Shown here one piece after another: positions 30,777-37,513 of a stretch of DNA of 63,095 nt. Source of the DNA: Burkholderiaceae bacterium (GTDB lineage Bacteria; Pseudomonadota; Gammaproteobacteria; Burkholderiales; Burkholderiaceae_E); assembly GCA_024637395.1 (NCBI GenBank), contig JAGXFG010000049.1, forward strand, positions 1-63,095, read 5' to 3'. Each line of letters begins with the position of its first letter. Within the stretch, counting starts at the first letter, position 1. The translations under genes and the position numbers were made by a program. The notes beneath the pieces are model-generated. The model saw only the letters and a program-made list of their open reading frames with translations. It made no database searches and was not told where the DNA came from.

Positions 30777-30932
30777 GCACCGGTATGGCCAATGGCTGCG
30801 TGCGCCTCGTTGTTAGTCGGGCGGACAGGGCAAAAGCTTACACGACGTGCGCCGGCCCACCTATCGCAGTGGTCGGCACGCGCCGCCGCCATCGAGCGCG
30901 GAACACTTCCCGAACAGCGGCGCCCCAAATAA

Positions 30933-31019
30933 CAAAGGGCTAGCCCCTTGTGAGAGCTAACCCTTTGATTTTGTTGGTCGGGACGGAGTGATTCGAACAC
31001 TCGACCCCTTGCACCCCAT
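30933..31019. repeat. attL: 87-bp direct repeat with partial tRNA-Pro
   Basis: Positions 30975-31019 repeat the 3' 45 nt of tRNA-Pro(GGG) on the minus strand, up to the anticodon loop (ACCCCAT on the plus strand). Positions 30933-30967 repeat the tRNA terminator hairpin. It differs from the right copy only at 30973 (G here, A at 40481). This fragment cannot fold into a tRNA and is the displaced end of the original gene. Confidence 0.93.
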
Positions 31020-31136
31020 AAAAGTAACAGGCCTGAAAACACGCCATTTTTATCGACCCCCATCAATGCAATCAGTAACTTAGATAGCGTTAGGTGTTGC
31101 TAGGCACCGCTTAAATGGGCTACCATCGCCTAAGAT

Positions 31137-31157
31137 TTCCGAACATTTTTCCGAACA
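31137..31157. repeat. Paired TTCCGAACA sites, left end of the element
   Basis: TTCCGAACA occurs at 31137-31145 and again at 31149-31157, spaced 12 bp start to start, in the 190-bp non-coding gap between attL and int. The same nonamer occurs twice with the same 12-bp spacing at the right end (40404-40424). This fits arm-type binding sites for the integrase or for the AlpA-like protein. The rest of the gap holds an inverted GGTG/CACC motif near 31092-31108 and a weak promoter-like TTGAAT at 31169. Confidence 0.55.
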
Positions 31158-31216
31158 CGGATTCGGGCTTGAATCGGGTTTTAGTCGACTTGTACAGATG
31201 ACAAGGGGTGGCAACG

Positions 31217-32647
31217 ATGGCAGAGAATCTTCTAGCGGATACGGCATTACGCGACGCCAAATTTGGAAGCAAGAGCTACTACCTGCCAGACGGCGGTGGT
31301 CTGCGTTTCCGAGTGACACCCAAGCCCAAAAAGGGCGTCAAGGGAATCGTGTTGGCCGAGTATCACTTCAAGGTCAAGACCGCCGACGGTTTCCAGCATG
31401 GCGCGTTGCACCTGGGAACCTACGGAGAGCCGCTCACAGATGACAACGGCAAGACGCGGAAGTTCACGCTCGCGGATGCCCGCAAGAAACGTAACGCAGC
31501 CCGCGAGCTGGTCGCGAAAGGAATAGACCCACGCGAGGCCCGCCGGCTGGAACGGATGGAAGAGGTGGAGGTGCAACGCCAGCGGCTTGCCCATCTGGAT
31601 TCACGGCGCACCGTACAAGAGGCGTTCGACAGGTGGCGCGAAATCTACCTTGAGGCCCGCGACGCTGACGGCAGTTATGCTCATCGCAAGGATGGCGGAC
31701 TGTTCGTCGGCGAACTGTTCGCTCGGCACGTCCTACCGACGATAGGCGACCAGCCCCTTGAGGAAATCCGGCGCGGTACGGTGACGGAGTTACTCGACGC
31801 AATCACGGCCACTGGCAAGCGGCGCACGGCGAATATGACGCTATCGCTATTACGTCAGTTCTTCCGCTGGTGCGCGGTGCGGGATTGGATGCCGACAGAC
31901 CCGACGCTTGGGCTCGACAAGAAAAGCGCAGGCGGCAGCATCGCCCCCCGCGAGCGCAACCTGTCGACCTTGGAAATTATTGAACTGCGCGACAAGTTGG
32001 TTGCCGTGCCCGAGCGACTCCGACTTGTCATCTGGATGCTGTTGGCGACTGGTGCCCGCGTCGGCGAGCTGTCGGCGGCCAGGCGCGAGAATTTCAACCT
32101 TGACGTCGCTGAGTGGCATATCCCAGAAACGAAAAATGGCGACCCGCATCTGATTCATCTATCCGCGTTCGCGATGAACCAGGTTCGCGCCCTGTTCGGC
32201 CCGGTCAAGCACCGGATCGCAAAAGGTGCGCGGGGCAAGTCGTCGGAATGGCTGTTGCCGGGGCGCGACCCCGAACGACCGATATCGTCGAAGTTGATTG
32301 CGAAGCAAATCGGCGACCGACAGCGCGACAAGCCACTCCCGGGCCGCCCGAAGGAATCCGGGGCGCTTGTACTCGCGCGCGGCAACTGGACCCCGCACGA
32401 CCTGCGCCGCTCGATGGCGAGCCGCATGCAGGATCTCGGCATCCGGCCCGACGTGATCGAACGATGCTTGAACCATCGTCCCGAGGGCATCGTCGCGGTA
32501 TACCAACGTGCCGACCTACTACCGGAGCGACGCGCAGCGTTTGACGCATGGGGCGACGAACTCACGCGATTGATTGCAACCGCCGCAACGAATGTGACGG
32601 ACCTTCGCTCGAAGCCAGCGCGTAAAGCCCGCGCAAAGGCGGCGTGA
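31217..32647 (+). CDS. Tyrosine integrase, P4 type (DUF4102 N-terminus)
   Basis: This 476-residue site-specific recombinase should catalyse insertion into and excision from tRNA-Pro. I start it at ATG 31217 because AAGGGG lies 8 bp upstream; a GTG 9 bp earlier overlaps that site. An N-terminal DUF4102 arm-binding domain (residues 1-~110) and a core-binding domain (~130-230) precede the catalytic domain. That domain has Arg281 (TGARVGEL), His394 and Arg397 (HDLRR), His420 (NHRPEG) and nucleophile Tyr429. All catalytic residues are present, so it looks functional. It sits at the attL end and reads into the element. Confidence 0.95.
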   Translation: MAENLLADTALRDAKFGSKSYYLPDGGGLRFRVTPKPKKGVKGIVLAEYHFKVKTADGFQHGALHLGTYGEPLTDDNGKTRKFTLADARKKRNAARELVAKGIDPREARRLERMEEVEVQRQRLAHLDSRRTVQEAFDRWREIYLEARDADGSYAHRKDGGLFVGELFARHVLPTIGDQPLEEIRRGTVTELLDAITATGKRRTANMTLSLLRQFFRWCAVRDWMPTDPTLGLDKKSAGGSIAPRERNLSTLEIIELRDKLVAVPERLRLVIWMLLATGARVGELSAARRENFNLDVAEWHIPETKNGDPHLIHLSAFAMNQVRALFGPVKHRIAKGARGKSSEWLLPGRDPERPISSKLIAKQIGDRQRDKPLPGRPKESGALVLARGNWTPHDLRRSMASRMQDLGIRPDVIERCLNHRPEGIVAVYQRADLLPERRAAFDAWGDELTRLIATAATNVTDLRSKPARKARAKAA

Positions 32648-33438
32648 TGACGTTACCCGTGTGGGCTGTTGCAGCCCTGCAGGAGCATGCGCCGCTCGCC
32701 AGTGCATCTGACGAGGCCCGGATGCATTTCGACACCCTCCGGGCGCGCGTGGAGGCCGCGGATACGCTTGTAGCCACCGAAGTTGCGCGCAGCCTGCACG
32801 AGCTCGCCGACGAAGGCAAGACTGCTGTATTCGCCCAAGCTATTTGGGCAGCCAAGTACTTTGCCTCGCGCGAGTCGCATCGAATACGCGAGGCGGTGCC
32901 CGAGGCCCAGCGGCTGAACGCCAAGATTCGAACAGGGCTGCTCGAACTCGCTTCGCTGGCGCGGCTGCAAGCGCGCCTGGTCGATGATTACTCGCTGTCG
33001 GGCTTTTTGTTGCCCGACGCGGCTGACTGTCTAAGTGATCTCAGCAGGCGGTTCCCTGCGTGGTCGCTCATCTCGGGGCTTCCGCGGGTGATCGGCGTCT
33101 CGATGAACACTGGACAGCCAATACCGGCGCTCGCGGATGTGCTCGAGGCATTCGCAAATAGCGGCGTGCTCAAGCCACTAGCCGATAGAGGCGAGGATGA
33201 CGGGGGGCATTGGCTCGGCGACTCGTTGTCGTCACGAAAGAATACCGCAGATGTTGCGCACGTCTTGCTGCACGCGCTTTCGCGTCTGAAGCATCACCCT
33301 CATGTCCCGCCAGAGTTTCACCTCTCGGACGTTGGGGTGGCCGCGCTGGTGCGGACGGTCTTTGGCACCGATCAAGGCACGGGCTTCGCCGACAAGATCG
33401 ATGCAGATGGCATCGGGAAATTGCGCCGCCGCGCCTAG
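32647..33438 (+). CDS. Unknown satellite protein downstream of integrase
   Basis: This 263-residue protein starts at the ATG that overlaps the integrase stop by 1 bp (TGATG), which implies translational coupling. A GTG 3 bp earlier is an alternative start. I do not recognise it. The N-terminal half is Ala/Arg-rich and helical (VTEVARSLHELADEGKT-like). The C-terminal half has a DVAHVLLHALSRLKHHPHVPPEF segment. No membrane helices, metal motifs or catalytic signatures are visible. Position next to int suggests excision control, regulation or interference with the host or a helper, but nothing in the sequence decides this. Confidence 0.75.
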   Translation: MTLPVWAVAALQEHAPLASASDEARMHFDTLRARVEAADTLVATEVARSLHELADEGKTAVFAQAIWAAKYFASRESHRIREAVPEAQRLNAKIRTGLLELASLARLQARLVDDYSLSGFLLPDAADCLSDLSRRFPAWSLISGLPRVIGVSMNTGQPIPALADVLEAFANSGVLKPLADRGEDDGGHWLGDSLSSRKNTADVAHVLLHALSRLKHHPHVPPEFHLSDVGVAALVRTVFGTDQGTGFADKIDADGIGKLRRRA

Positions 33439-33452
33439 ATCATTCCCGAACA

Positions 33453-33502
33453 ACGCACAGGAAGATTCGGCGCGCGGTTTCGTGTCGAATCTTCCTGTGC
33501 GT
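33453..33502. repeat. Perfect 17-bp inverted repeat between modules
   Basis: ACGCACAGGAAGATTCG (33453-33469) and its exact reverse complement (33486-33502) flank a 16-nt spacer, starting 14 bp after the preceding stop. No T-run follows on either side. It separates the int module from the alpA/replication module and may be a bidirectional terminator, an operator or a structured RNA element. Confidence 0.8.
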
Positions 33503-33554
33503 GCTGTAACTGGACATTCATAGTGGCTCCGTACTCACCATTAGGAGTCGCAAC

Positions 33555-33776
33555 ATGCCCCGTAAGATCAACGCAACGCTACGCAACGCTACGCCGGATT
33601 TCCTGACTGACCCCGAGGCCGCCGCAATTCTGAACATCGGGATCTCGCGATTTCTTGAATTACAGAAGCGCGCCGACTTCCCTCCTCCCGTCTGGCTCGG
33701 TCCCCGCGGTAAGCGCCATCCGCGCGCTGCTCTTCTCGCCTGGGCGCTGACTCTGCGCGGCAAGTGGGCGGCATGA
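33555..33776 (+). CDS. AlpA-like helix-turn-helix protein
   Basis: This 73-residue protein has the layout of AlpA/excisionase-type regulators: LTDPEAAAILNIGISRFLELQ (helix-turn-helix), then a FPPPVWLGPRGKRHPRAALLAWA wing and recognition segment. In P4-like satellites AlpA proteins activate int transcription or direct excision. It has a good AGGAG 7 bp before its ATG. Its first codons contain a 10-bp tandem repeat (ACGCAACGCT twice, 33571-33590), one helical turn apart, which could be an autoregulatory site. Confidence 0.85.
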   Translation: MPRKINATLRNATPDFLTDPEAAAILNIGISRFLELQKRADFPPPVWLGPRGKRHPRAALLAWALTLRGKWAA

Positions 33777-33853
33777 TCGTGCGCGTCAACAGCACCGGTC
33801 CGCAGCGCAAGGCGGCAGCGGCGTCAGTCGTCGCTCGTCGGATCTCGGAGTAG
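33773..33853 (+). CDS. Possible 26-residue protein
   Basis: The short frame MIVRVNSTGPQRKAAAASVV... begins at an ATG that overlaps the alpA stop by 4 bp (ATGA) and ends with TAG 3 bp before the next gene. The overlap suggests it may be translated. It is basic and Ala-rich, with no family that I recognise. It may only serve to couple translation to the next gene, whose ribosome binding site lies in its last codons. Confidence 0.4.
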   Translation: MIVRVNSTGPQRKAAAASVVARRISE

Positions 33854-33856
33854 GCC

Positions 33857-34090
33857 ATGGGCAAACGGGTTCGAACCCCTCCGCTCTGTGCGGTCTGCGG
33901 GAAGCCTACAGTTTCAGGGGCGAGCGCGGCGGACCTCCGCCTGTCGCTCGCGGTGCGCGGCGGGCAGCGTCTCGAAGTCGGCGCGCTGATTGGTCCATGT
34001 TGTCTCGATGGCGCCGAGCCTGATCCGGCCAAGCTCATGCTGCTGTTGCGCCTGGCCTGCCGTCGGACTTTGGCGCTTGACCTTTCATGA
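33857..34090 (+). CDS. Small Cys-containing satellite protein, unknown
   Basis: This 77-residue protein has a CAVCGKP knuckle at residues 11-17 and a GPCCLDG pair near 46-52, together able to bind a zinc ion. GGAG in the preceding codons (33847-33850) can act as the ribosome binding site. It overlaps the next gene by 4 bp (ATGA). Position in the replication module suggests a DNA- or protein-binding accessory, but I cannot name a family. Confidence 0.65.
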   Translation: MGKRVRTPPLCAVCGKPTVSGASAADLRLSLAVRGGQRLEVGALIGPCCLDGAEPDPAKLMLLLRLACRRTLALDLS

Positions 34091-34503
34091 CGGCGGGCGC
34101 GTTGCTCGATCGGCTTGACGGCGTGCGAAAGACTGGTCGCGATCGCTGGGTCGCGCGATGCCCAGCTCACGAGGATCGGCGGGCGTCGCTCTCGATTCGA
34201 GAGCTGTGCGATGGGCGCGTCCTTCTTCACGATTTTGCCGGCTGCGATGTCGTCACCGTGCTTCAGACGATCGGCCTGGACCTCTCCGCGCTATTCCCCG
34301 AGAAACCACTTGGCGACCGTCAGCCGCGGGAGCGCCGGCCGTTCAGCGTTCGGGATCTGATTGCAGCACTCGAATTCGAACTGACGGTGGCGCTCGTCCT
34401 GCTAGGCGATGCGGCCGCCGGTCGGCCGTTGGATCGTACCAGGTGCGGTGTTGCTGCCGAGCGCGTTGCGCTGTTTCTTGATGAGCTGCGGCATGCCGGT
34501 TGA
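34087..34503 (+). CDS. Primase-type zinc-finger protein
   Basis: The 138-residue protein begins with a CHC2-like primase zinc-binding domain: RWVARCPAHEDRRASLSI, then LLHDFAGCDVVTVL (residues ~20-60). The usual Cys before the AGC is Asp, a variant seen in many phage primases. No Toprim or polymerising domain follows; the remaining 75 residues are helical and unrecognised. It overlaps both neighbours and probably works with the downstream helicase, perhaps as its DNA-recognition subunit. Starts overlap with the previous stop by 4 bp. Confidence 0.75.
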   Translation: MTAGALLDRLDGVRKTGRDRWVARCPAHEDRRASLSIRELCDGRVLLHDFAGCDVVTVLQTIGLDLSALFPEKPLGDRQPRERRPFSVRDLIAALEFELTVALVLLGDAAAGRPLDRTRCGVAAERVALFLDELRHAG

Positions 34504-35971
34504 CGATCCTGCGGAGGTATCGGCGCGCGTGGCAGAGGCGGTCAAGAAGCGCCGAGCCGCTGGCGCCAATCGAACAACCGATGCAGCGATCGCACCATCC
34601 GCATTCGCTGATTTCGCAAATCCGGTAGATGCCGCGCAGTCGATCGTCGAGCAGTGCTACATGCTCGACGGCATGCCCACTCTGTACAACTGGCAGGGTG
34701 ATTGGCACGTGTGGAACGGAGCGAACTACGAGCCGCTTCCTCAGGCCGATGTGCGCGAGGAACTCTATCGGATCGGCCCAACGTGCTCACGTTCACCCGT
34801 GCGAAAAACAAAGGTCGACCACGTGATCGATGCGCTGCGTGCCGTGACCAACCTCTCGCATCGGAAGATACCGAGCGCGCCAGCCTGGATCGACCCGATG
34901 CCGGGCGATCCGGACCCGCGCGAAGTGATCCCAACGGCAACCGGTGTTCTACACATCGCCGACAGCTCCCTTCACGCAGCGACGCCGCGCCTTTTCGTCC
35001 CCTACTCGCTGCCCTTCGGTTTCGTGGCCGCGGCAAAGCCACCTGAGGCCTGGATTACATTCCTGGCATCGGTGTGGCCAGACGACCCCGAGTCGGTCCA
35101 ATGCCTTCAGGAATGGCTCGGATACTTGCTTACCGCCGATACCAGGTTTCAGAAGGCCCTCCTGATTGTTGGACCACGACGGTCGGGGAAAGGGACTATC
35201 GGACGGTTGATTGCCAGCTTGCTTGGCCCAAGCAATGTCGCCTCGCCGACGCTGGCATCACTCGGCCACACGTTCGGCCTGCAGTCACTCATCGGCAAGA
35301 CAGCCGCGCTGTTGTCGGACGCCCGGCTCGGCGCACGCGCCGACATCGGCGCCATCACTGAAAACCTGTTACGAATCACAGGCGAAGACGCGATCAGCAT
35401 CGACCGGAAATTCCAAACCGCGTACACAGCGCGCCTGGTCTCGCGCGTGATCATCCTGGCCAACGAGTTGCCGGCGTTCCGCGATGCGGCGAGCGCGCTT
35501 CCATCTCGCTTCGTGATCTTGCGGACGACGCGTTCATTCTACGGCGCAGAGGATACCGCGCTCGAAACCAAATTGAACGCCGAGCTGCCCGGCATCCTTA
35601 CCTGGGCGCTCGAGGGTCTTCGCCGTCTTCGTTCCCGGGGGCACTTCGTCCAGCCGCAGTCATCAACCGATGCGGTGCGACTCATGGAGGATCTTGCCTC
35701 GCCGATCGGCGCCTACCTGCGGGAGCGGTGCGTTCTTGACTCTGGAGCCACGGAGACCATCAAGGACGTCTATGCCGCTTGGCGGGAATGGTGCCATGAG
35801 CACGGGCGCGACCAACCTGGCACCGAGCAAACCTTTGGCCGCGACCTGTCCGCCGCCGCCCCGGGCGTGCGTGTCATCCGACCGCGAATCGATGGCGCGC
35901 GCGTGCGCTGCTACTCCGGGCTGCGTCTGCGGACAGCCGCCGATGATGGTGATGGTGATGAACTTTTCTGA
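34493..35971 (+). CDS. Phage/satellite SF3 replicative helicase (P4 primase C-terminal type)
   Basis: This 492-residue protein should unwind the origin for satellite replication. The N-terminal D5_N-like part (LYNWQGDWHVWNGANYEP, residues 64-81) leads into an SF3 helicase core. The core has Walker A GPRRSGKGT at 227-235, a Walker B-like LLSDARL near 273-279, sensor ILANELP at 321-327 and an Arg near 339. No archaeo-eukaryotic primase domain is present, unlike the alpha protein of P4. The ATG at 34493 overlaps the previous gene by 11 bp; ATG 34481 is an alternative. The iteron array lies 5 bp after its stop. Confidence 0.9.
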   Translation: MPVDDPAEVSARVAEAVKKRRAAGANRTTDAAIAPSAFADFANPVDAAQSIVEQCYMLDGMPTLYNWQGDWHVWNGANYEPLPQADVREELYRIGPTCSRSPVRKTKVDHVIDALRAVTNLSHRKIPSAPAWIDPMPGDPDPREVIPTATGVLHIADSSLHAATPRLFVPYSLPFGFVAAAKPPEAWITFLASVWPDDPESVQCLQEWLGYLLTADTRFQKALLIVGPRRSGKGTIGRLIASLLGPSNVASPTLASLGHTFGLQSLIGKTAALLSDARLGARADIGAITENLLRITGEDAISIDRKFQTAYTARLVSRVIILANELPAFRDAASALPSRFVILRTTRSFYGAEDTALETKLNAELPGILTWALEGLRRLRSRGHFVQPQSSTDAVRLMEDLASPIGAYLRERCVLDSGATETIKDVYAAWREWCHEHGRDQPGTEQTFGRDLSAAAPGVRVIRPRIDGARVRCYSGLRLRTAADDGDGDELF

Positions 35972-35975
35972 GTCG

Positions 35976-36076
35976 TGGTCCGCAGTGGTCCGCGGTCCGG
36001 AGCATTGTGCATATATATATATTCGTCTATCTCTCATACGCGTGCAATGGTATGGGCCGCGGACCACTGCGGACCA
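35976..36076. other. Probable replication origin: inverted iterons around an AT core
   Basis: Four copies of TGGTCCGC occur. Two are direct at 35976 and 35986 (10 bp apart), and two are inverted (GCGGACCA) at 36059 and 36069 (10 bp apart). Together they form a perfect 20-bp inverted repeat (35976-35995 / 36057-36076). The 61-bp centre holds an alternating AT run (36011-36021). It lies directly after the helicase gene, the position of origins in several satellites and phages. Function is inferred from structure and position. The rest of the 321-bp gap (36077-36292) shows no gene; its end carries the terS ribosome binding site AGGAGG. Confidence 0.7.
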
Positions 36077-36292
36077 GGCGTCGCCGGATCAGCCCGGACC
36101 CCAGCGTGTGCGGTGTCACCTTTCGTCCGCCCCAGGCAGCCAGTGCCTCGGCGTGTTGGGTGTGGGGCATGCGCAAAAAAGGTACTTCCCAAGCCAAACG
36201 CCATGCGGAGTCAACGACGCCCGCTTTCGCGTTAGCGCGTCTGGCGCCATTAGGTTGCTCTATAGGTTTCATTCCATCGATAGGAGGTTGCA

Positions 36293-36838
36293 ATGACTGA
36301 GTTGATCAACGCCGGAGAGCTAGCCAACATTCTCGGCGTGTCTCGGCAGGCCGTGCAGAAGGCACAGCGCACTGGCCGACTATCAGCGATCGGCGGAAAG
36401 TTTGACCCGACCGTCGCGAAGATCCAGTGGGAAACGAACCGCCGCCGCCGGCCGGCGCGCCCGAAGGAGCCTGCAGGCGAGGCCGCCCAGGTTCGGAACG
36501 GCGGACAGTCGCCAAGCGGGGAAGGGTCCGGCTACTGGGTCAGCAAGACCAGGCGCGAGACCGCCGAGGCGTCGAAATCGGAGCTCGAGCTGGCGAAGAT
36601 GGCGGGCACGCTGGTGCTGCGCGCGGAAATTGACCGGACGCTGTTCGGAGCGGCGAGGGTCATGCGCGATCAGATGCTCGCGCTCGCCCCCCGCCTGGCG
36701 GCAACGCTCGCGCCGATCAGTGACCCTGCGGTCATCGAGCGGCGTATCGACGCCGAGATTCGCGTCGCACTGGCGGCATTCGCACAGCAGGTGCGCGCCG
36801 GTGGGCTACTGGACGTGAACTTTGGGCAGCCTGGCTGA
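36293..36838 (+). CDS. Terminase small subunit-like DNA-binding protein
   Basis: The 181-residue protein has an N-terminal winged helix-turn-helix like that of the Nu1/small-terminase group (AGELANILGVSRQAVQKAQRTGRLS, residues 7-31). A basic Pro/Arg linker follows (NRRRRPARPKEPAG), then a helical region with a TRRETAEASKSELELAK segment and a C-terminal oligomerisation-like part. It is placed between the origin and the capsid gene. It may recognise the satellite's pac/cos site and recruit a helper large terminase. AGGAGG lies 5 bp before the ATG. Confidence 0.68.
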   Translation: MTELINAGELANILGVSRQAVQKAQRTGRLSAIGGKFDPTVAKIQWETNRRRRPARPKEPAGEAAQVRNGGQSPSGEGSGYWVSKTRRETAEASKSELELAKMAGTLVLRAEIDRTLFGAARVMRDQMLALAPRLAATLAPISDPAVIERRIDAEIRVALAAFAQQVRAGGLLDVNFGQPG

Positions 36839-36889
36839 CGGTGAGCAACTAACTGCCCTTCCCTTTCCAACTCACCTAGGAGCAACACA

Positions 36890-37255
36890 ATGAATATCGA
36901 GAAATTTGGCGTCCGAGTCACAGCCCCGCAGCTCATAACCCTTGAGGCGCAGTCGTTCGCGGATCTGATCGTGTTTTTACAACTGCGGGTCGAGAACCTC
37001 CGCCGCTGCGTGGTCGCCCTCGGTCTGGCGAATCCGCATGGCGCCAACGAGACGGTGGCCGAGGTCCAGGTGCAGCTGCAAGTCATGATCGAGTCCGCCA
37101 ACGGGGTGGAGCAGGATATGATGCGCATCGCAAAGGCTCAGGGCCTGCGCTTCGTGCAGGTGCCCAGGCTGGGCGAGCCCAGCGTTGAGACGCGAGCCAC
37201 GCGCCGGGCGGCCGGGCGGCGCGAAGGTGGTAGAGCTGCGCCGACGCGGCATTGA
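36890..37255 (+). CDS. Unknown satellite protein upstream of capsid gene
   Basis: This 121-residue protein has an AGGAG 8 bp before its ATG. It is helical, with a VAEVQVQLQVMIESANGVEQDM segment that could form a coiled coil, and ends in an Arg-rich tail (RATRRAAGRREGGR). I do not recognise a family. Position between terS and the protease-capsid gene suggests a head-assembly or packaging accessory, for example a scaffold or size-determining protein, but this is inference. Confidence 0.65.
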   Translation: MNIEKFGVRVTAPQLITLEAQSFADLIVFLQLRVENLRRCVVALGLANPHGANETVAEVQVQLQVMIESANGVEQDMMRIAKAQGLRFVQVPRLGEPSVETRATRRAAGRREGGRAAPTRH

Positions 37256-37262
37256 GTCGCGG

Positions 37263-37298
37263 GGCTGCGACATTTTTTGCCCTACGAATGTCGCAGCC
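37263..37298 (+). repeat. 12-bp perfect hairpin after the 121-residue gene
   Basis: GGCTGCGACATT (37263-37274) pairs with AATGTCGCAGCC (37287-37298) around a 12-nt loop, 8 bp after the preceding stop. The base after the stem is TTGCGG, so it is at best a weak terminator. The 258-bp gap 37256-37513 that it opens holds no gene I can support and ends with a second hairpin over the capsid gene's ribosome binding site. Confidence 0.65.
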
Positions 37299-37470
37299 TT
37301 GCGGCCACACTTCCAACACGTCGAGCCCGTGCGCTCGGTACACGACCACGTTCAATGCTTCGCGCTTGCGGCGAGCTGTATCGAAAGTTCACGAGGTGGG
37401 AGACGCGCTCGCCGCGCGCCTGGTCAGACAAAAAGACAGCTTCGAGCTGCCCCTTGTTGCCTGGCCGAGC

Positions 37471-37508
37471 GCGCCTTTTTTTGCGCACCAGGCGTGAAAA
37501 AAGGTTCG
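37471..37508 (+). promoter_or_regulatory. Hairpin that can hide the capsid-gene ribosome binding site
   Basis: CCTTTTTT at 37474-37481 can pair with AAAAAAGG at 37497-37504, with flanking GCG/CGC reinforcement. The AAGG that would be the ribosome binding site for ATG 37514 lies in the 3' arm. Folding would reduce initiation at the fusion start but not at the internal start 37991. Confidence 0.4.
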
Positions 37509-37513
37509 CCAAC

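Noticed and set aside
32155-32565. Minus-strand frames opposite the integrase gene as an antisense gene
   Set aside because: They lie wholly within the well-supported integrase and have no homology or start signals.
36007-36300. 97-codon frame across the iteron region
   Set aside because: It starts inside the AT core of the inverted repeat, lacks a ribosome binding site and runs into the terS start; the region is better explained as non-coding.
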